Shown piece after piece: positions 17,579-26,461 of a stretch of DNA of 64,000 nucleotides (the first letter of the stretch is position 1; each line of letters starts with the position of its first letter). Origin of the DNA: Zunongwangia sp. HGR-M22 (GTDB taxonomy: Bacteria > Bacteroidota > Bacteroidia > Flavobacteriales > Flavobacteriaceae); assembly GCF_027594425.1 (NCBI RefSeq), contig NZ_CP115159.1, positions 310,001-374,000 on the forward strand, written 5' to 3'. The notes below the pieces were generated by a model. The model made no database searches and was not told where the DNA came from. It saw only the letters and a program-made list of their open reading frames with translations. The translations under genes were made by a program, and so were the position numbers.

Positions 17579-17605
17579 AAAGCCGATGGGAAACCAATCG
17601 GCTTT
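17579..17605. terminator. Bidirectional terminator, ferredoxin/DUF3050
   Basis: Arms 17579-17587 and 17597-17605 (AAAGCCGAT/ATCGGCTTT) pair over 9 bp with a 9-nt loop between two convergent genes. Confidence 0.75.
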
Positions 17606-17609
17606 ATTG

Positions 17610-18377
17610 TTATAATTGTACTATTTCTTTTTCTATTCCATCCCATAGCTCTATGCGCGCATCTAAAGCTTGCTTGGCCACAGTTTCTACTTCTTCCCAT
17701 TTTTTGCCGTCGAAGGCGCATAAATGTTCAATCATTTCAAAAGCCATCGGCCCGTGTTCATCATCATCCAATTCTATATGGCGATCAAAATAATATTTAA
17801 AAAGCTCCAAATCCTTTTCTGGGAAATTCTGCTGGATATTGCTGATTATAGAAGTGAACATTCCGGGAATTAGTCCTTCTCTTCCAAAGGTAAAAGCAGC
17901 GGCGATTTTGTGGGGTTTTCCTTCAGAAATTAACTCAAAAGTAAATTTTAGAAACTGTTTAATGCTCCAAGGTAGCTCACTGGTAGCGATAATTAAATAG
18001 ATATCTGTACCATGAATTACCTGATTTATAAATTTATAAATCTTTGTATTATCTGCACCAGCTTTTTGCATGGCGTCAATATACATTTCGTAGTGACTTT
18101 GGTGCTTTCCGTAGAAATTAATATCGGTTTCCTCGGCAAGTACAATTTCGTTAATTAAATAGCGTGTTTCAGGATTTCCTACGGGAAACCATGGATTAGT
18201 GGTTTTTGTTAAACTTTGCTGTAAAGCTTTAAGTAAAGACATAAAATCCCATACTGCAAAAACATGATGTTCCATAAAGATCTGCAATTCTTTAGGGGAA
18301 GTGATCTTTGAATATAGCGAGTGATTTAGTAAAGTTTCTACCTTAGGCTTTAAAACTTTATTGATGTCTTTAATCAT
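17610..18377 (-). CDS. DUF3050 domain protein (haem-oxygenase-like fold)
   Basis: 255 residues from the chosen start. It matches the DUF3050 pattern (FMEHHVFAVWDFMSLLKALQ, PETRYLINEIVLAEETD, HIELDDDEHGPMA), an all-helical family related to haem-oxygenase-like and TenA-like iron proteins. The conserved His/Glu/Asp residues (EHH, EE, DDDEHG) could bind a di-iron centre; that is inference. A GTG at 18398 could extend it by seven residues, but a minus-strand TATTTTTG at 18405-18398 looks like the -7 box, so ATG 18377 is preferred. Function unknown. Confidence 0.8.
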   Translation of the reverse strand: MIKDINKVLKPKVETLLNHSLYSKITSPKELQIFMEHHVFAVWDFMSLLKALQQSLTKTTNPWFPVGNPETRYLINEIVLAEETDINFYGKHQSHYEMYIDAMQKAGADNTKIYKFINQVIHGTDIYLIIATSELPWSIKQFLKFTFELISEGKPHKIAAAFTFGREGLIPGMFTSIISNIQQNFPEKDLELFKYYFDRHIELDDDEHGPMAFEMIEHLCAFDGKKWEEVETVAKQALDARIELWDGIEKEIVQL

Positions 18378-18397
18378 GGTTAAGCTTAAATTTCCCA

Positions 18398-18405
18398 CAA
18401 AAATA
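18398..18405 (-). promoter_or_regulatory. -7 element of DUF3050 gene
   Basis: Minus-strand TATTTTTG fits TAnnTTTG and overlaps the alternative GTG start, favouring ATG 18377. No clear -33 TTG. Confidence 0.35.
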
Positions 18406-18495
18406 CTAGCTAGGTTCGGATTTTAAAATAATAACAGTCTTTTTAAATAATCTTAGTATCGATTTTCATTAAATCTCTTTAAATTCGTTGCTATT

Positions 18496-18666
18496 ATGAT
18501 TGGTTTCCTGCATTTAAATATTATTGTTTTTTACTCCGAAAAATCTAAGGATTTTCTTAGAGTAGAAGGTGTTGTGCCCAAAAAGGAAATGAAGCTAAAA
18601 AAGAAGTGTTGCGAGAAATATAAAAAGGGCAATCGGTGTAAACGCTGCCCTTGCTTCGATCTTTAG
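18496..18666 (+). CDS. Small Cys/Lys-rich protein
   Basis: A 56-codon frame in the 325-bp space between two minus-strand genes. The C-terminal 25 residues read KKKCCEKYKKGNRCKRCPCF, i.e. five Cys in C-C-x8-C-x2-C-x-C order among many lysines, then DL and the stop. An internal ATG at 18589 would give a 25-residue peptide containing just this part. I recall similar short Cys-rich tails in other Flavobacteriia but cannot confirm it here. The spacing suggests a small metal- or nucleic-acid-binding knuckle. The function is not known and the start is uncertain. Confidence 0.5.
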   Translation: MIGFLHLNIIVFYSEKSKDFLRVEGVVPKKEMKLKKKCCEKYKKGNRCKRCPCFDL

Positions 18667-18723
18667 TAAAAAATTAAAATCCATTAAATACTAGCTAGTT
18701 TTATCGAATTTCAGCATATATTT

Positions 18724-19899
18724 TTAGAATGCTGAATGTCCTGTGATATCCAATCCTGTGATAAGAAGATGTATGTCATGTGTGCCTTCATAGGTAACGA
18801 CGCTTTCTAGATTCATCATATGCCGCATTATACTGTATTCCCCGGTAATTCCCATAGCGCCTAAGATCTGGCGGGCCTCACGAGCTACTTTTAAAGCCAT
18901 ATCAACGTTATTTCTTTTAGCCATGGATATTTGGGCTGAAGTTGCCTTTCCTTGATTTTTGAGTGTTCCAAGGCGCCAGGCTAGTAATTGAGCTTTTGTA
19001 ATTTCAGTGATCATTTCTGCCAGCTTTTTCTGCTGAAGTTGTTTTACAGCGATGGGTTTACCAAACTGGATTCTCTCTTTTGCATAGCGCAATGCTGTAT
19101 CATAACAATCCATAGCGGCACCAATGGCACCCCAAGCGATACCGTAACGAGCAGAATCGAGACAACCAAGTGGTGCACCCAATCCATTTTTATTTGGCAA
19201 GAGGTTTTCCTTTGGTATTTTTACATTATTAAAGATCAATTCTCCGGTAGCACTTGCTCTTAACGACCACTTATTATGAGTCTCTGGTGTAGAAAATCCA
19301 TCCATCCCACGTTCAACAATAAGTCCGTGAATTCGATCTTCTTCATTTTTGGCCCATACAATAGCAATATCTGCAAAAGGAGCGTTAGAGATCCATAGTT
19401 TTGCTCCGTTAAGCAAATAGTGATCTCCTTTATCTTTAAAATTGGTTAGCATTCCACTAGGATTCGATCCAAAATCGGGTTCAGTTAAGCCAAAGCAGCC
19501 AATTAATTCGCCAGAGGCTAGTTTAGGGAGGTATTTTTTTCTTTGTTCTTCAGATCCATAAGTGAAAATAGGATGCATTACCAAAGAAGATTGAACAGAT
19601 GTCGTAGATCGTATTCCGCTATCGCCCCTTTCAATCTCTTGCATTATGATTCCGTATGAGATCTGGTCTAGGCCGGCACCACCATATTCTTCAGGAATAT
19701 AAGGTCCAAAAGCACCAATTTCAGCTAAACCATTTAATAAAATCTTTGGGAATTCGGCTTTTTGTGCAGCATCTTCTATTATTGGGCTTACTTCTTTTTT
19801 TACCCAAGAACGAGTTGCTTCGCGAACCATTTTATGTTCGTCGTTCAATAAGTCATCAATATTATAATAATCGGGAGCAGTAAAAAGATCTGTTTTCAT
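18724..19899 (-). CDS. Acyl-CoA dehydrogenase, glutaryl-CoA dehydrogenase type
   Basis: 391-residue FAD enzyme. It shows the CFGLTEPDFGSNPSG and WISNAPFADIAIVWA blocks of acyl-CoA dehydrogenases and a C-terminal TYEGTHDIHLLITG in which Glu371 is the expected catalytic base. The Y-E-G-T-H-D-I-H-x-L arrangement and the NSNWSLRAS-like KWSLRASATGE block resemble glutaryl-CoA dehydrogenase of lysine/tryptophan breakdown, which oxidises and decarboxylates glutaryl-CoA to crotonyl-CoA. No other lysine-degradation gene is adjacent, so the substrate is a family-based guess. Confidence 0.85.
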   Translation of the reverse strand: MKTDLFTAPDYYNIDDLLNDEHKMVREATRSWVKKEVSPIIEDAAQKAEFPKILLNGLAEIGAFGPYIPEEYGGAGLDQISYGIIMQEIERGDSGIRSTTSVQSSLVMHPIFTYGSEEQRKKYLPKLASGELIGCFGLTEPDFGSNPSGMLTNFKDKGDHYLLNGAKLWISNAPFADIAIVWAKNEEDRIHGLIVERGMDGFSTPETHNKWSLRASATGELIFNNVKIPKENLLPNKNGLGAPLGCLDSARYGIAWGAIGAAMDCYDTALRYAKERIQFGKPIAVKQLQQKKLAEMITEITKAQLLAWRLGTLKNQGKATSAQISMAKRNNVDMALKVAREARQILGAMGITGEYSIMRHMMNLESVVTYEGTHDIHLLITGLDITGHSAF

Positions 19900-20056
19900 T
19901 TTAGTTGACTTATTATCTATTATAAAATTAGTATTGAAATTACGGAATAACTACTATAGAACAAATTTTATTGATATAATTTATGTAAATAGGTTTCTTT
20001 TTAATTCCATAATAATTACAGTTTAGCTAATCAATATGCAGGTTATTGTTAAGCTG

Positions 20057-20088
20057 TTGCTTAATCTGTATAATTAGCTTTATATTTG
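20057..20088 (+). promoter_or_regulatory. Promoter of RhlE-type helicase gene
   Basis: TTG at 20057-20059, 21-bp gap, then TATATTTG at 20081-20088 (exact TAnnTTTG). The ATG at 20105 is only about 10 nt past the predicted start, so the leader is very short. Confidence 0.6.
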
Positions 20089-20104
20089 GAGATTATATTA
20101 CTAT

Positions 20105-21328
20105 ATGACATTTAAAGAACTGGGTATTATAGACTCAATCTCAAGGGCGTTAGAAGATAAAGGTTATTCTGAGCCTACTCCCATTCAGCAACAAGCTATT
20201 CCAATCTTATTAAAAGGAAAAGACTTACTAGGATCTGCTCAAACAGGTACGGGTAAAACTGCGGCTTTTACAATTCCTATATTACAAAGGTTGGTAGAGG
20301 GTGTCCCGCCGAAGGGTAAAAGAAAAATAAGAGTGCTTATCATTACACCAACAAGAGAGTTGGCTATTCAGATAGCAGATAATATCGATACGTATTCAAA
20401 ATATACCGACATTCGAAATACGGTAATTTTTGGTGGAGTAAAGCAACATCAGCAGGTAAGAAAAATACAGAGTGGAATAGATATTCTAACAGCAACCCCT
20501 GGAAGGTTATTAGATTTGATTAATCAGGGTTTTATATCGCTAAATAATATTGAGCATTTTGTGCTTGATGAAGCCGACCAGATGTTGGATATGGGGTTTG
20601 TACATGAGATAAAAAAAATTCTCAAAAAGTTACCTAAAGAGCGTCAATCGCTGTTTTTCTCTGCCACCATGCCGAAGTCTATTATTGAACTTTCAAGACA
20701 AATTTTAGGTGATTTTGAGCGGGTAAAGATCGCGCCTCAACAAACTACGGCAGAGCGTGTAGATCAAGAAATTTATTTTGTGCCAAAACAAAATAAGGTT
20801 AAGCTGCTTGTTCATTTATTGAAAACTGCTTCTTTTGATACCGTAATTGTATTTTCTAGAACTAAGCATGGGGCGAATAAAATTGTAAAGAAATTGAGTC
20901 AGGCTGGTATTGATTCCGCAGCAATTCATGGTAATAAATCTCAGAATCAACGGCAAAATGTGTTGAATGACTTTAAGGATGGGAAAATCAAAGTTTTGGT
21001 AGCGACAGATATTGCTGCCAGAGGTATAGATGTATCTCAGCTTTCTCTTGTAGTGCAGTTTGATTTGCCAAATGTAGCAGAAACGTACGTACATAGGATA
21101 GGGAGAACAGGTCGTGCCAAAGCTAGCGGTAGTGCGATTGCTTTTTGTGATATTGAAGAACGACCTTATTTAAAATCTATAGAAAAACTTATCGATCAGC
21201 GATTACCGGTTATAGATGATCATGCTTTTAAAGAAATATCTGCGGAAGCAAAGGCTGCTCAAAGTACTGGCAAATCACAAAAAAAGCCAAGAGCTAATTC
21301 TGGAAGGAAACCGAGAGGCAAAAAATAG
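20105..21328 (+). CDS. rhlE: DEAD-box RNA helicase, RhlE type
   Basis: 407 residues with the full helicase set in order: Q motif (PTPIQQQAIP), motif I AQTGTGKT (45-52), PTRELA, TPGRLLDL, DEADQMLDMGF, SAT, VIVFSRTKHGA, ATDIAARGID and HRIGRTGRA. The C-terminal tail from about residue 380 is short, basic and rich in Lys, Arg and Ser, which helps bind RNA. It unwinds structured RNA during ribosome assembly or decay. The preceding promoter gives an almost leaderless message. No gene follows closely on the same strand. Confidence 0.93.
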   Translation: MTFKELGIIDSISRALEDKGYSEPTPIQQQAIPILLKGKDLLGSAQTGTGKTAAFTIPILQRLVEGVPPKGKRKIRVLIITPTRELAIQIADNIDTYSKYTDIRNTVIFGGVKQHQQVRKIQSGIDILTATPGRLLDLINQGFISLNNIEHFVLDEADQMLDMGFVHEIKKILKKLPKERQSLFFSATMPKSIIELSRQILGDFERVKIAPQQTTAERVDQEIYFVPKQNKVKLLVHLLKTASFDTVIVFSRTKHGANKIVKKLSQAGIDSAAIHGNKSQNQRQNVLNDFKDGKIKVLVATDIAARGIDVSQLSLVVQFDLPNVAETYVHRIGRTGRAKASGSAIAFCDIEERPYLKSIEKLIDQRLPVIDDHAFKEISAEAKAAQSTGKSQKKPRANSGRKPRGKK

Positions 21329-21410
21329 CTTTGTGCTATAATAGAGATTAATAACGAATCGGCGATATTTATTTTATGGATGATTCAAAGGTATTATCTT
21401 AGATGAATAC

Positions 21411-22133
21411 CTACATGGCAAGGTAAAAATCTTTAACTAAGTTCTTATAAGCTTCAGTGTATTGATGTCTGTCTATTTCGATGGTCAATTCGTCTTTTTC
21501 AGTTTTTGTATTATCAAAACCAAGTAATACCAGACATCTTTTAATTTCTGAATCTTGGTTGCCTTTTACATAAGTGATTTTTTTAGGGAATAATTGAAAG
21601 TTTTCTGCTGTAGTTAGGAAACTTTCTTCTTGATTCTTCGGAATAATAACTGCTAGAGTGCCATTTTCGGAAAGTAGATAGGTCGAGCCTTCAAGTAGAA
21701 GCTCAAAAGGTAGGGCATCCTGAAAACGTGACATATCGCGTTCTTTAGATGTGGTTTTATAGTCTGCGTTGTAGAATGGAGGGTTGGATATAATAAGATC
21801 GTATTTTTCCTCATCCTGCATTTCTTCGACAAATTCTCCAAATTCTGCGTGGTAGCAAAAAAGACGATCGCCCCAATCGCTGGCTTCAAAATTTCCCACA
21901 GCTTGCTCGTATGCATTTTCGTCGATTTCTAATGCGTCTATAAGTTGGGCGGGAGAGCGTTGGGCAAGCATAAGTGCGATAATGCCTGTGCCTGTACCAA
22001 CATCTAGTATGCTGTTTAGATTTTCAGGAAGTTCTACCCAGGCGCCAAGAAGTACGCCATCGGTGCCGATTTTCATTGCGCATCTATCCTGATGAACTTC
22101 AAATTCTTTAAATTGGAATGATTTTTTGGACAT
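21411..22133 (-). CDS. trmN6: tRNA1(Val) (adenine(37)-N6)-methyltransferase
   Basis: 240-residue AdoMet methyltransferase of the YfiC family. ILDVGTGTGIIALMLAQR is motif I, and IISNPPFYN is the NPPF motif that places the target adenine N6. The frame opens at a TTG at 22160, but those bases form the tsf terminator hairpin (22145-22174), so ATG 22133 (MSKKSFQFKEF) is chosen. It is the next gene after tsf on the same strand, beyond that terminator. Confidence 0.88.
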   Translation of the reverse strand: MSKKSFQFKEFEVHQDRCAMKIGTDGVLLGAWVELPENLNSILDVGTGTGIIALMLAQRSPAQLIDALEIDENAYEQAVGNFEASDWGDRLFCYHAEFGEFVEEMQDEEKYDLIISNPPFYNADYKTTSKERDMSRFQDALPFELLLEGSTYLLSENGTLAVIIPKNQEESFLTTAENFQLFPKKITYVKGNQDSEIKRCLVLLGFDNTKTEKDELTIEIDRHQYTEAYKNLVKDFYLAM

Positions 22134-22144
22134 GGTTTGAAAAT

Positions 22145-22174
22145 AAAAAAACCGCTTCAATTGAAGCGGTTTTT
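22145..22174 (-). terminator. Terminator of the rplM-rpsI-rpsB-tsf operon
   Basis: The sequence is a continuous palindrome: AAAAACCGCTTCAA at 22147-22160 followed at once by its complement at 22161-22174. The minus-strand transcript gives a GC stem with a U run, 23 bp after the tsf stop. Confidence 0.9.
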
Positions 22175-22196
22175 GATAAAATATTTTAAAAAGAAA

Positions 22197-23024
22197 TTAC
22201 TCTCCTAAAGCAACTCTTTCAAAAGCAACTACAGTAAGATCTGAATCTACAGATTTTACATATTGTGCAACAGATTGTTTGTTGTCTTTAATAAAAGCCT
22301 GGTTTACTAAAGTGTTATCTTTAAAGTAACGCTTTATTTTTCCTTTAGCAATGTTATCTAACATTTCTTCTGGTTTACCTTCAGCTCTTAATTGATCTTT
22401 AGCAATTTCTACTTCTTTATCAATTATAGTCTGGTCGATACCTTCCTCATTAAGAGCAACTGGATTCATTGCAGCCGCCTGCATAGAAACATCTTTAGCA
22501 GCATCCTCAGCACCTTCTACATTTTTAGAAAGACCTGTTAAAACAGCAATTTTGTTACCAGCGTGAATGTAAGAACCTACAAATGGAGCTTCTAAAGTTT
22601 TAAAAGCACCAATTTCGATTTTCTCTCCAATTACACCGGTTTGTTCAGTTAATTTATCTTGAACTGAAATTCCGTTGTAATCTGCAGCTAAAAGTTCTTC
22701 TTTAGTAGAAACAGTTAATGCAAGATCTGCGAAATCATTTGCTAATTTTACGAAGTCATCGTTTTTAGCAACGAAATCTGTTTCACAGTTAAGAGAGATA
22801 ACAGCTCCTTTAGAATTGTCTGCATTTACTTTTGCAATTGCAGCACCTTCAGCAGAATCTCTATCGGCTCTCTTAGCAGCTACTTTTTGTCCTTTTTTAC
22901 GAAGAACTTCAATAGCCTTATCAAAATCACCATCAACTTCCACAAGAGCTTTTTTACAGTCCATCATTCCTGCTCCTGTAGCTTTTCTTAATTTATTTAC
23001 TTCAGCGGCGGTTATCTTTGCCAT
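22197..23024 (-). CDS. tsf: Elongation factor Ts
   Basis: 275 residues. Nucleotide exchange factor that regenerates EF-Tu-GTP in the cytosol. The N-terminal LRKATGAGMMDCKKALVE is the family signature (UBA-like domain and EF-Tu contact), followed by the core block LNCETDFVAKNDDF near residue 80. It lies 89 bp downstream of rpsB, the usual rpsB-tsf order, and is the last gene before a strong terminator. Confidence 0.97.
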   Translation of the reverse strand: MAKITAAEVNKLRKATGAGMMDCKKALVEVDGDFDKAIEVLRKKGQKVAAKRADRDSAEGAAIAKVNADNSKGAVISLNCETDFVAKNDDFVKLANDFADLALTVSTKEELLAADYNGISVQDKLTEQTGVIGEKIEIGAFKTLEAPFVGSYIHAGNKIAVLTGLSKNVEGAEDAAKDVSMQAAAMNPVALNEEGIDQTIIDKEVEIAKDQLRAEGKPEEMLDNIAKGKIKRYFKDNTLVNQAFIKDNKQSVAQYVKSVDSDLTVVAFERVALGE

Positions 23025-23113
23025 AGTTGTTTTAGTTTTTAATGAATAAGTCGCTTAGTTCATTCTGCAAAGAAAAAAACTAAACGACTCATAGAATTTA
23101 CCAAAATGTTATT

Positions 23114-23998
23114 TTATTCTTCTTCGTTAGAAGATGCTTTCTTTAAAGTTTCTTGCTTAGATTCTAATTTAACATCATTCTTAGCCTCACTCATGGCTTT
23201 TTGATCTGATGCATCTTTAGATGGCACTTCTCCTTCAGCTTTTGGCATTTTAGGAGCCGCTTTTTCGCTTTTACTTTCTTTATCAGCTTTCTTAGAATCT
23301 TTACCTGATTTTCTATCAGATAAACCTTCTACGATAGCATCTGAAACGTAAGAAACTACTTTGTTGATAGATTTTGAAGCATCATCGTTGGCAGGAATCA
23401 AATAATCCACCTCACGAGGATCTGAATTCGTGTCTACCATAGCAAAAATTGGAATGTTTAATTTTTGAGCTTCTTTAATAGCAATGTGTTCACGAGTAAT
23501 GTCTACCACAAATAATGCACCTGGAAGTCTGGTCATATCTGCAATAGAACCTAAGTTTTTCTCTAACTTAGCTCTTAAACGATCTACCTGAAGACGTTCT
23601 TTTTTAGAAAGAGTGTTGAATGTACCGTCTTTCTTCATTCTATCGATAGAAGCCATTTTCTTAATAGCTTTACGGATAGTAACAAAGTTGGTAAGCATAC
23701 CACCAGGCCATCTTTCAGTGATGTAAGGCATGTTTGCTTTTTCAGCTTGCTCTGCTACGATTTCTTTTGCTTGTTTTTTGGTAGCAACAAAAAGTATTTT
23801 TCTGCCGCTGGCTGCTATTTTCTTAAGGGCTTCACCAGCCTCTTCCATTTTAGCAGCACTTTTATATAAGTTGATGATGTGAATTCCGTTACGCTCCATA
23901 TAGATGTAAGGAGCCATATTTGGATTCCATCTTCTTGTAAGGTGTCCAAAATGTACACCTGCATCAAGTAATTCTTTAACTTCTACTTTGTTTGCCAT
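23114..23998 (-). CDS. rpsB: 30S ribosomal protein S2 with long charged tail
   Basis: 294 residues. The S2 core occupies about residues 1-230 ([59 protein letters not shown]). The last 60 or so residues are low-complexity Lys/Glu/Ser/Ala/Asp, beyond the 241-residue E. coli protein. S2 joins the 30S subunit late, near S1, and helps initiation. It lies 162 bp after rpsI with a small inverted repeat in the gap. No good promoter box was found there, so read-through from the rplM promoter is likely. Confidence 0.96.
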   Translation of the reverse strand: MANKVEVKELLDAGVHFGHLTRRWNPNMAPYIYMERNGIHIINLYKSAAKMEEAGEALKKIAASGRKILFVATKKQAKEIVAEQAEKANMPYITERWPGGMLTNFVTIRKAIKKMASIDRMKKDGTFNTLSKKERLQVDRLRAKLEKNLGSIADMTRLPGALFVVDITREHIAIKEAQKLNIPIFAMVDTNSDPREVDYLIPANDDASKSINKVVSYVSDAIVEGLSDRKSGKDSKKADKESKSEKAAPKMPKAEGEVPSKDASDQKAMSEAKNDVKLESKQETLKKASSNEEE

Positions 23999-24088
23999 TT
24001 TTGTAATAGTTTACGTTCTGTTGAGATAGCAACATTCAGGTGGCTACTTATTAAAGTATGGCCCTGATTGTTTAGATGCTAAACTAAC

Positions 24089-24106
24089 TTCCAATCATAA
24101 TTGGAA
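24089..24106 (-). repeat. Inverted repeat in the rpsI-rpsB gap
   Basis: Arms 24089-24095 and 24100-24106 (TTCCAAT/ATTGGAA) with a CATA loop. No U run follows on the minus strand, so it is not a standard terminator. It could be part of an S2 leader; weak evidence. Confidence 0.3.
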
Positions 24107-24160
24107 TAACAACAAAATTTTTAATTTAAATAAACTGTTTGGGTAACAACCCGGTAAATA

Positions 24161-24547
24161 TTAACGTTTAGAGAACTGGAATTGCTTACGAGCTTTCTTC
24201 TGACCGAATTTCTTACGCTCTACCATTCTTGGATCTCTTGTAAGTAATCCTTCTGGTTTAAGTGCTCCTTTGTTTTCTTCGTTAAGCTCTACCATTGCTC
24301 TAGATAAAGCAAGACGGATAGCCTCAGCCTGTCCGGTGATTCCTCCACCATATACATTTACTTTTACATCAAAAGTACCAGCAGTTTCAGTAAGATTGAA
24401 AGGTTGGTTTACTTTGTATTGTAACGTACTTGTGGTGAAGTAATCGTTAAGATCTTTTTTGTTTACAGTGATGTTTCCATTTCCTTCAGAAACATATACA
24501 CGTGCAACAGCCGTTTTTCTACGGCCAATTTTGTGAATAACTTCCAT
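24161..24547 (-). CDS. rpsI: 30S ribosomal protein S9
   Basis: 128 residues, normal length. It starts [15 protein letters not shown] and ends in the [16 protein letters not shown] tail whose C-terminal Lys-Arg reaches the decoding site; [18 protein letters not shown] is the conserved core. The start codon overlaps the rplM stop by one base, the standard rplM-rpsI pair. Confidence 0.98.
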   Translation of the reverse strand: MEVIHKIGRRKTAVARVYVSEGNGNITVNKKDLNDYFTTSTLQYKVNQPFNLTETAGTFDVKVNVYGGGITGQAEAIRLALSRAMVELNEENKGALKPEGLLTRDPRMVERKKFGQKKARKQFQFSKR

Positions 24548-25002
24548 TACTTAAGATCGTTTAAGTTAATAGTTTTCGGTTTTTGAGCCTCATGATCGTG
24601 CTGAGTTCCAGAATAAACCTTTAAATTACGGAAAAGAGCTGATCCTAGTTTGTTCTTAGGAAGCATTCCTTTTACTGCTTTTTCAATAAGACGCTCTGGC
24701 GCTTTTGTAAATAATTCTGAAGCAGTTAGACTTCTCTGTCCACCTGGATAACCTGTGTGACGGATGTATTCTTTAGCATCCCACTTTTTTCCAGTTAAGT
24801 TGATTTTCTCTGCGTTGATAACAATTACATTGTCTCCGCAATCAACGTGTGGGGTGAAGTCTGCCTTGTGCTTACCTCTAATGATTTTTGCAACCTTAGA
24901 TGATAGGCGGCCTAAAGTCTGTCCTTCAGCATCTACAAGTACCCATTCTTTGGTTACTGTCGCCTTATTGGCTGATACTGTTTTGTAGCTTAATGTGTCC
25001 AC
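24547..25002 (-). CDS. rplM: 50S ribosomal protein L13
   Basis: 151 residues, normal length. It contains [19 protein letters not shown], the [16 protein letters not shown] block and the RHTGYPGG signature. L13 is an early 50S assembly protein; in E. coli it can repress its own operon by binding the mRNA leader. Here it heads rplM-rpsI-rpsB-tsf behind a consensus promoter and a hairpin leader. Confidence 0.98.
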   Translation of the reverse strand: MDTLSYKTVSANKATVTKEWVLVDAEGQTLGRLSSKVAKIIRGKHKADFTPHVDCGDNVIVINAEKINLTGKKWDAKEYIRHTGYPGGQRSLTASELFTKAPERLIEKAVKGMLPKNKLGSALFRNLKVYSGTQHDHEAQKPKTINLNDLK

Positions 25003-25037
25003 ACTAATTAAATTTACTTGTTATTAAACATTCCATT

Positions 25038-25073
25038 CCTGAACCCCAAAGTTGTAGCAAGGGGAAATTCAGG
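25038..25073 (-). promoter_or_regulatory. Structured 5' leader of rplM, possible L13 autoregulatory element
   Basis: In the minus-strand RNA, CCTGAA (25073-25068) pairs with TTCAGG (25043-25038), and inside it CCCC (25064-25061) pairs with GGGG (25047-25044), with a 3-nt bulge on one side and a 13-nt loop. The hairpin begins at the predicted 5' end of the transcript. L13 leaders have been described in bacteria, including, I believe, Bacteroidia; identity with a known family is unchecked. Confidence 0.5.
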
Positions 25074-25077
25074 GGTG

Positions 25078-25108
25078 CAAATGTACAATTATAAATTTAT
25101 ATAGCAAA
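25078..25108 (-). promoter_or_regulatory. Consensus promoter of the rplM operon
   Basis: On the minus strand TTTG (25108-25105), exactly 19 bp, then TACATTTG (25085-25078): a perfect Bacteroidota -33/-7 pair. Predicted transcription start is near 25072, leaving a leader of about 70 nt. Confidence 0.75.
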
Positions 25109-25269
25109 CATCATTTTTATCTAAAATTTATTGGAAGCGATTTGATAGTCAAAGATATACGTTTTAAGCTCTAATGTGCTTGTCTCTCTCTTCTGAAAAG
25201 GAGGATACAATGATTATTCAAAAATAGATTTTTGATGTTAAAGCTAAAAACTTTGAAATTTTTCGCAAT

Positions 25270-26310
25270 CTAATTCTCACCATATCTTTCCATTGGCTTA
25301 ACATATAGTTCCTGAACGAGTATAATAATAATAAGCATAAGCGGTGTAGCAAATATAACTCCCCATATACCTGTTAATGCTCCAACAAAAATTTGAGAAA
25401 TAATTATTAGAGCTGGTGGTATTTTAATAAGTCTTTGTTGAGCTCTTGGAGTGATAAAGCTACTTTCAAACAATTGTATTGCTGAATACATAATCACGAC
25501 GATAAGTGCTGTAGTAGGGTCTTCAGTAAGTGCAACTAGCACTGCAGGAATCATGGCTGCTAGAGGACCAAAATTAGGTATGAAATTTAGAACTCCGGCT
25601 ATAATCGCTAAAGTTAGCCACATAGGCATCCCCAAAATGGCCAGACCAATTGCTGTTAATACAAATACCGCAAACATGGCAATAAATTTGCCAGCTAGCC
25701 ATTTTGTTAGTCCGTTTACCAGCCGTTCTAGGATGTCATTTGCTCTTTCCCTTTGTGAAGGAGGGATTAATTTAATTACTCCTTCTTTATAAATGTATGG
25801 AGAAACCGTAAAAAAGATACCTATTAATATTATGATATAGATATCACCAATCCCTCCAAAAGTGGTCATAAAAAACCTGGAAAGAAATTCAGGTACTTTT
25901 TCTGAAGATTGAATTTGTTCCAGTTGCTGAGAAGCTTCGCGTCCCAACCTACTTCCGTTGAGTGAATTTTGGGCATTTTCTAATAGCTTTGGGAAAGTTT
26001 CTTCCATTTTTGCAATTTCAGAAGAAACGGTGGCTCCAATAAGCCAAGATAAGCCAGCGACAATTAGAATCACGCCAATAACTGCTGTTAAAAGCGAAAT
26101 TTTAGAACTCCAGGAAGTTTTTTTATGTATTAAGTCTCCCAAACCTCTGAAAAAGCAAGCGATAAGACTTCCTGCAAGTATTAAGATAAGGATGTCGAAT
26201 GTTGCTTCTAAAAGAAGAAGGATAATAGCAATTAAAGAAAATATTAGACCAACAATCCAAACTTTCTTAACGAAAGAATAGTGTGGTTCTGATGGTTTGT
26301 TGGCTGGCAT
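25270..26310 (-). CDS. AI-2E family transporter
   Basis: 346-residue inner-membrane protein with about eight hydrophobic segments. The C-terminal half shows the family pattern PNFGPLAAMIPAVLVALTEDP, IQLFESSFITPRAQQ and IWGVIFATPL. Members range from autoinducer-2 exporters to Na+/H+ antiporters, so the substrate is open. It stands alone between polA and the ribosomal operon, all on the minus strand. Confidence 0.85.
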   Translation of the reverse strand: MPANKPSEPHYSFVKKVWIVGLIFSLIAIILLLLEATFDILILILAGSLIACFFRGLGDLIHKKTSWSSKISLLTAVIGVILIVAGLSWLIGATVSSEIAKMEETFPKLLENAQNSLNGSRLGREASQQLEQIQSSEKVPEFLSRFFMTTFGGIGDIYIIILIGIFFTVSPYIYKEGVIKLIPPSQRERANDILERLVNGLTKWLAGKFIAMFAVFVLTAIGLAILGMPMWLTLAIIAGVLNFIPNFGPLAAMIPAVLVALTEDPTTALIVVIMYSAIQLFESSFITPRAQQRLIKIPPALIIISQIFVGALTGIWGVIFATPLMLIIIILVQELYVKPMERYGEN

Positions 26311-26461
26311 TTTTTTTGGTCTGGAATTGAAATTTCTTCCAAGTTATCAAAGTTTTGGCTCAACTATCTTAACGAATGCTTAATTTTAAGACATCAATAG
26401 CCGGATAATAACTTTAAGTTTTGTTCCAGACACCTATGCTTGTATAAATTCTAAATGCTGT

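Noticed and set aside
22134-22160. N-terminal extension of trmN6 from TTG 22160
   Set aside because: Those bases form the perfect terminator palindrome of the ribosomal protein operon; ATG 22133 fits the family.
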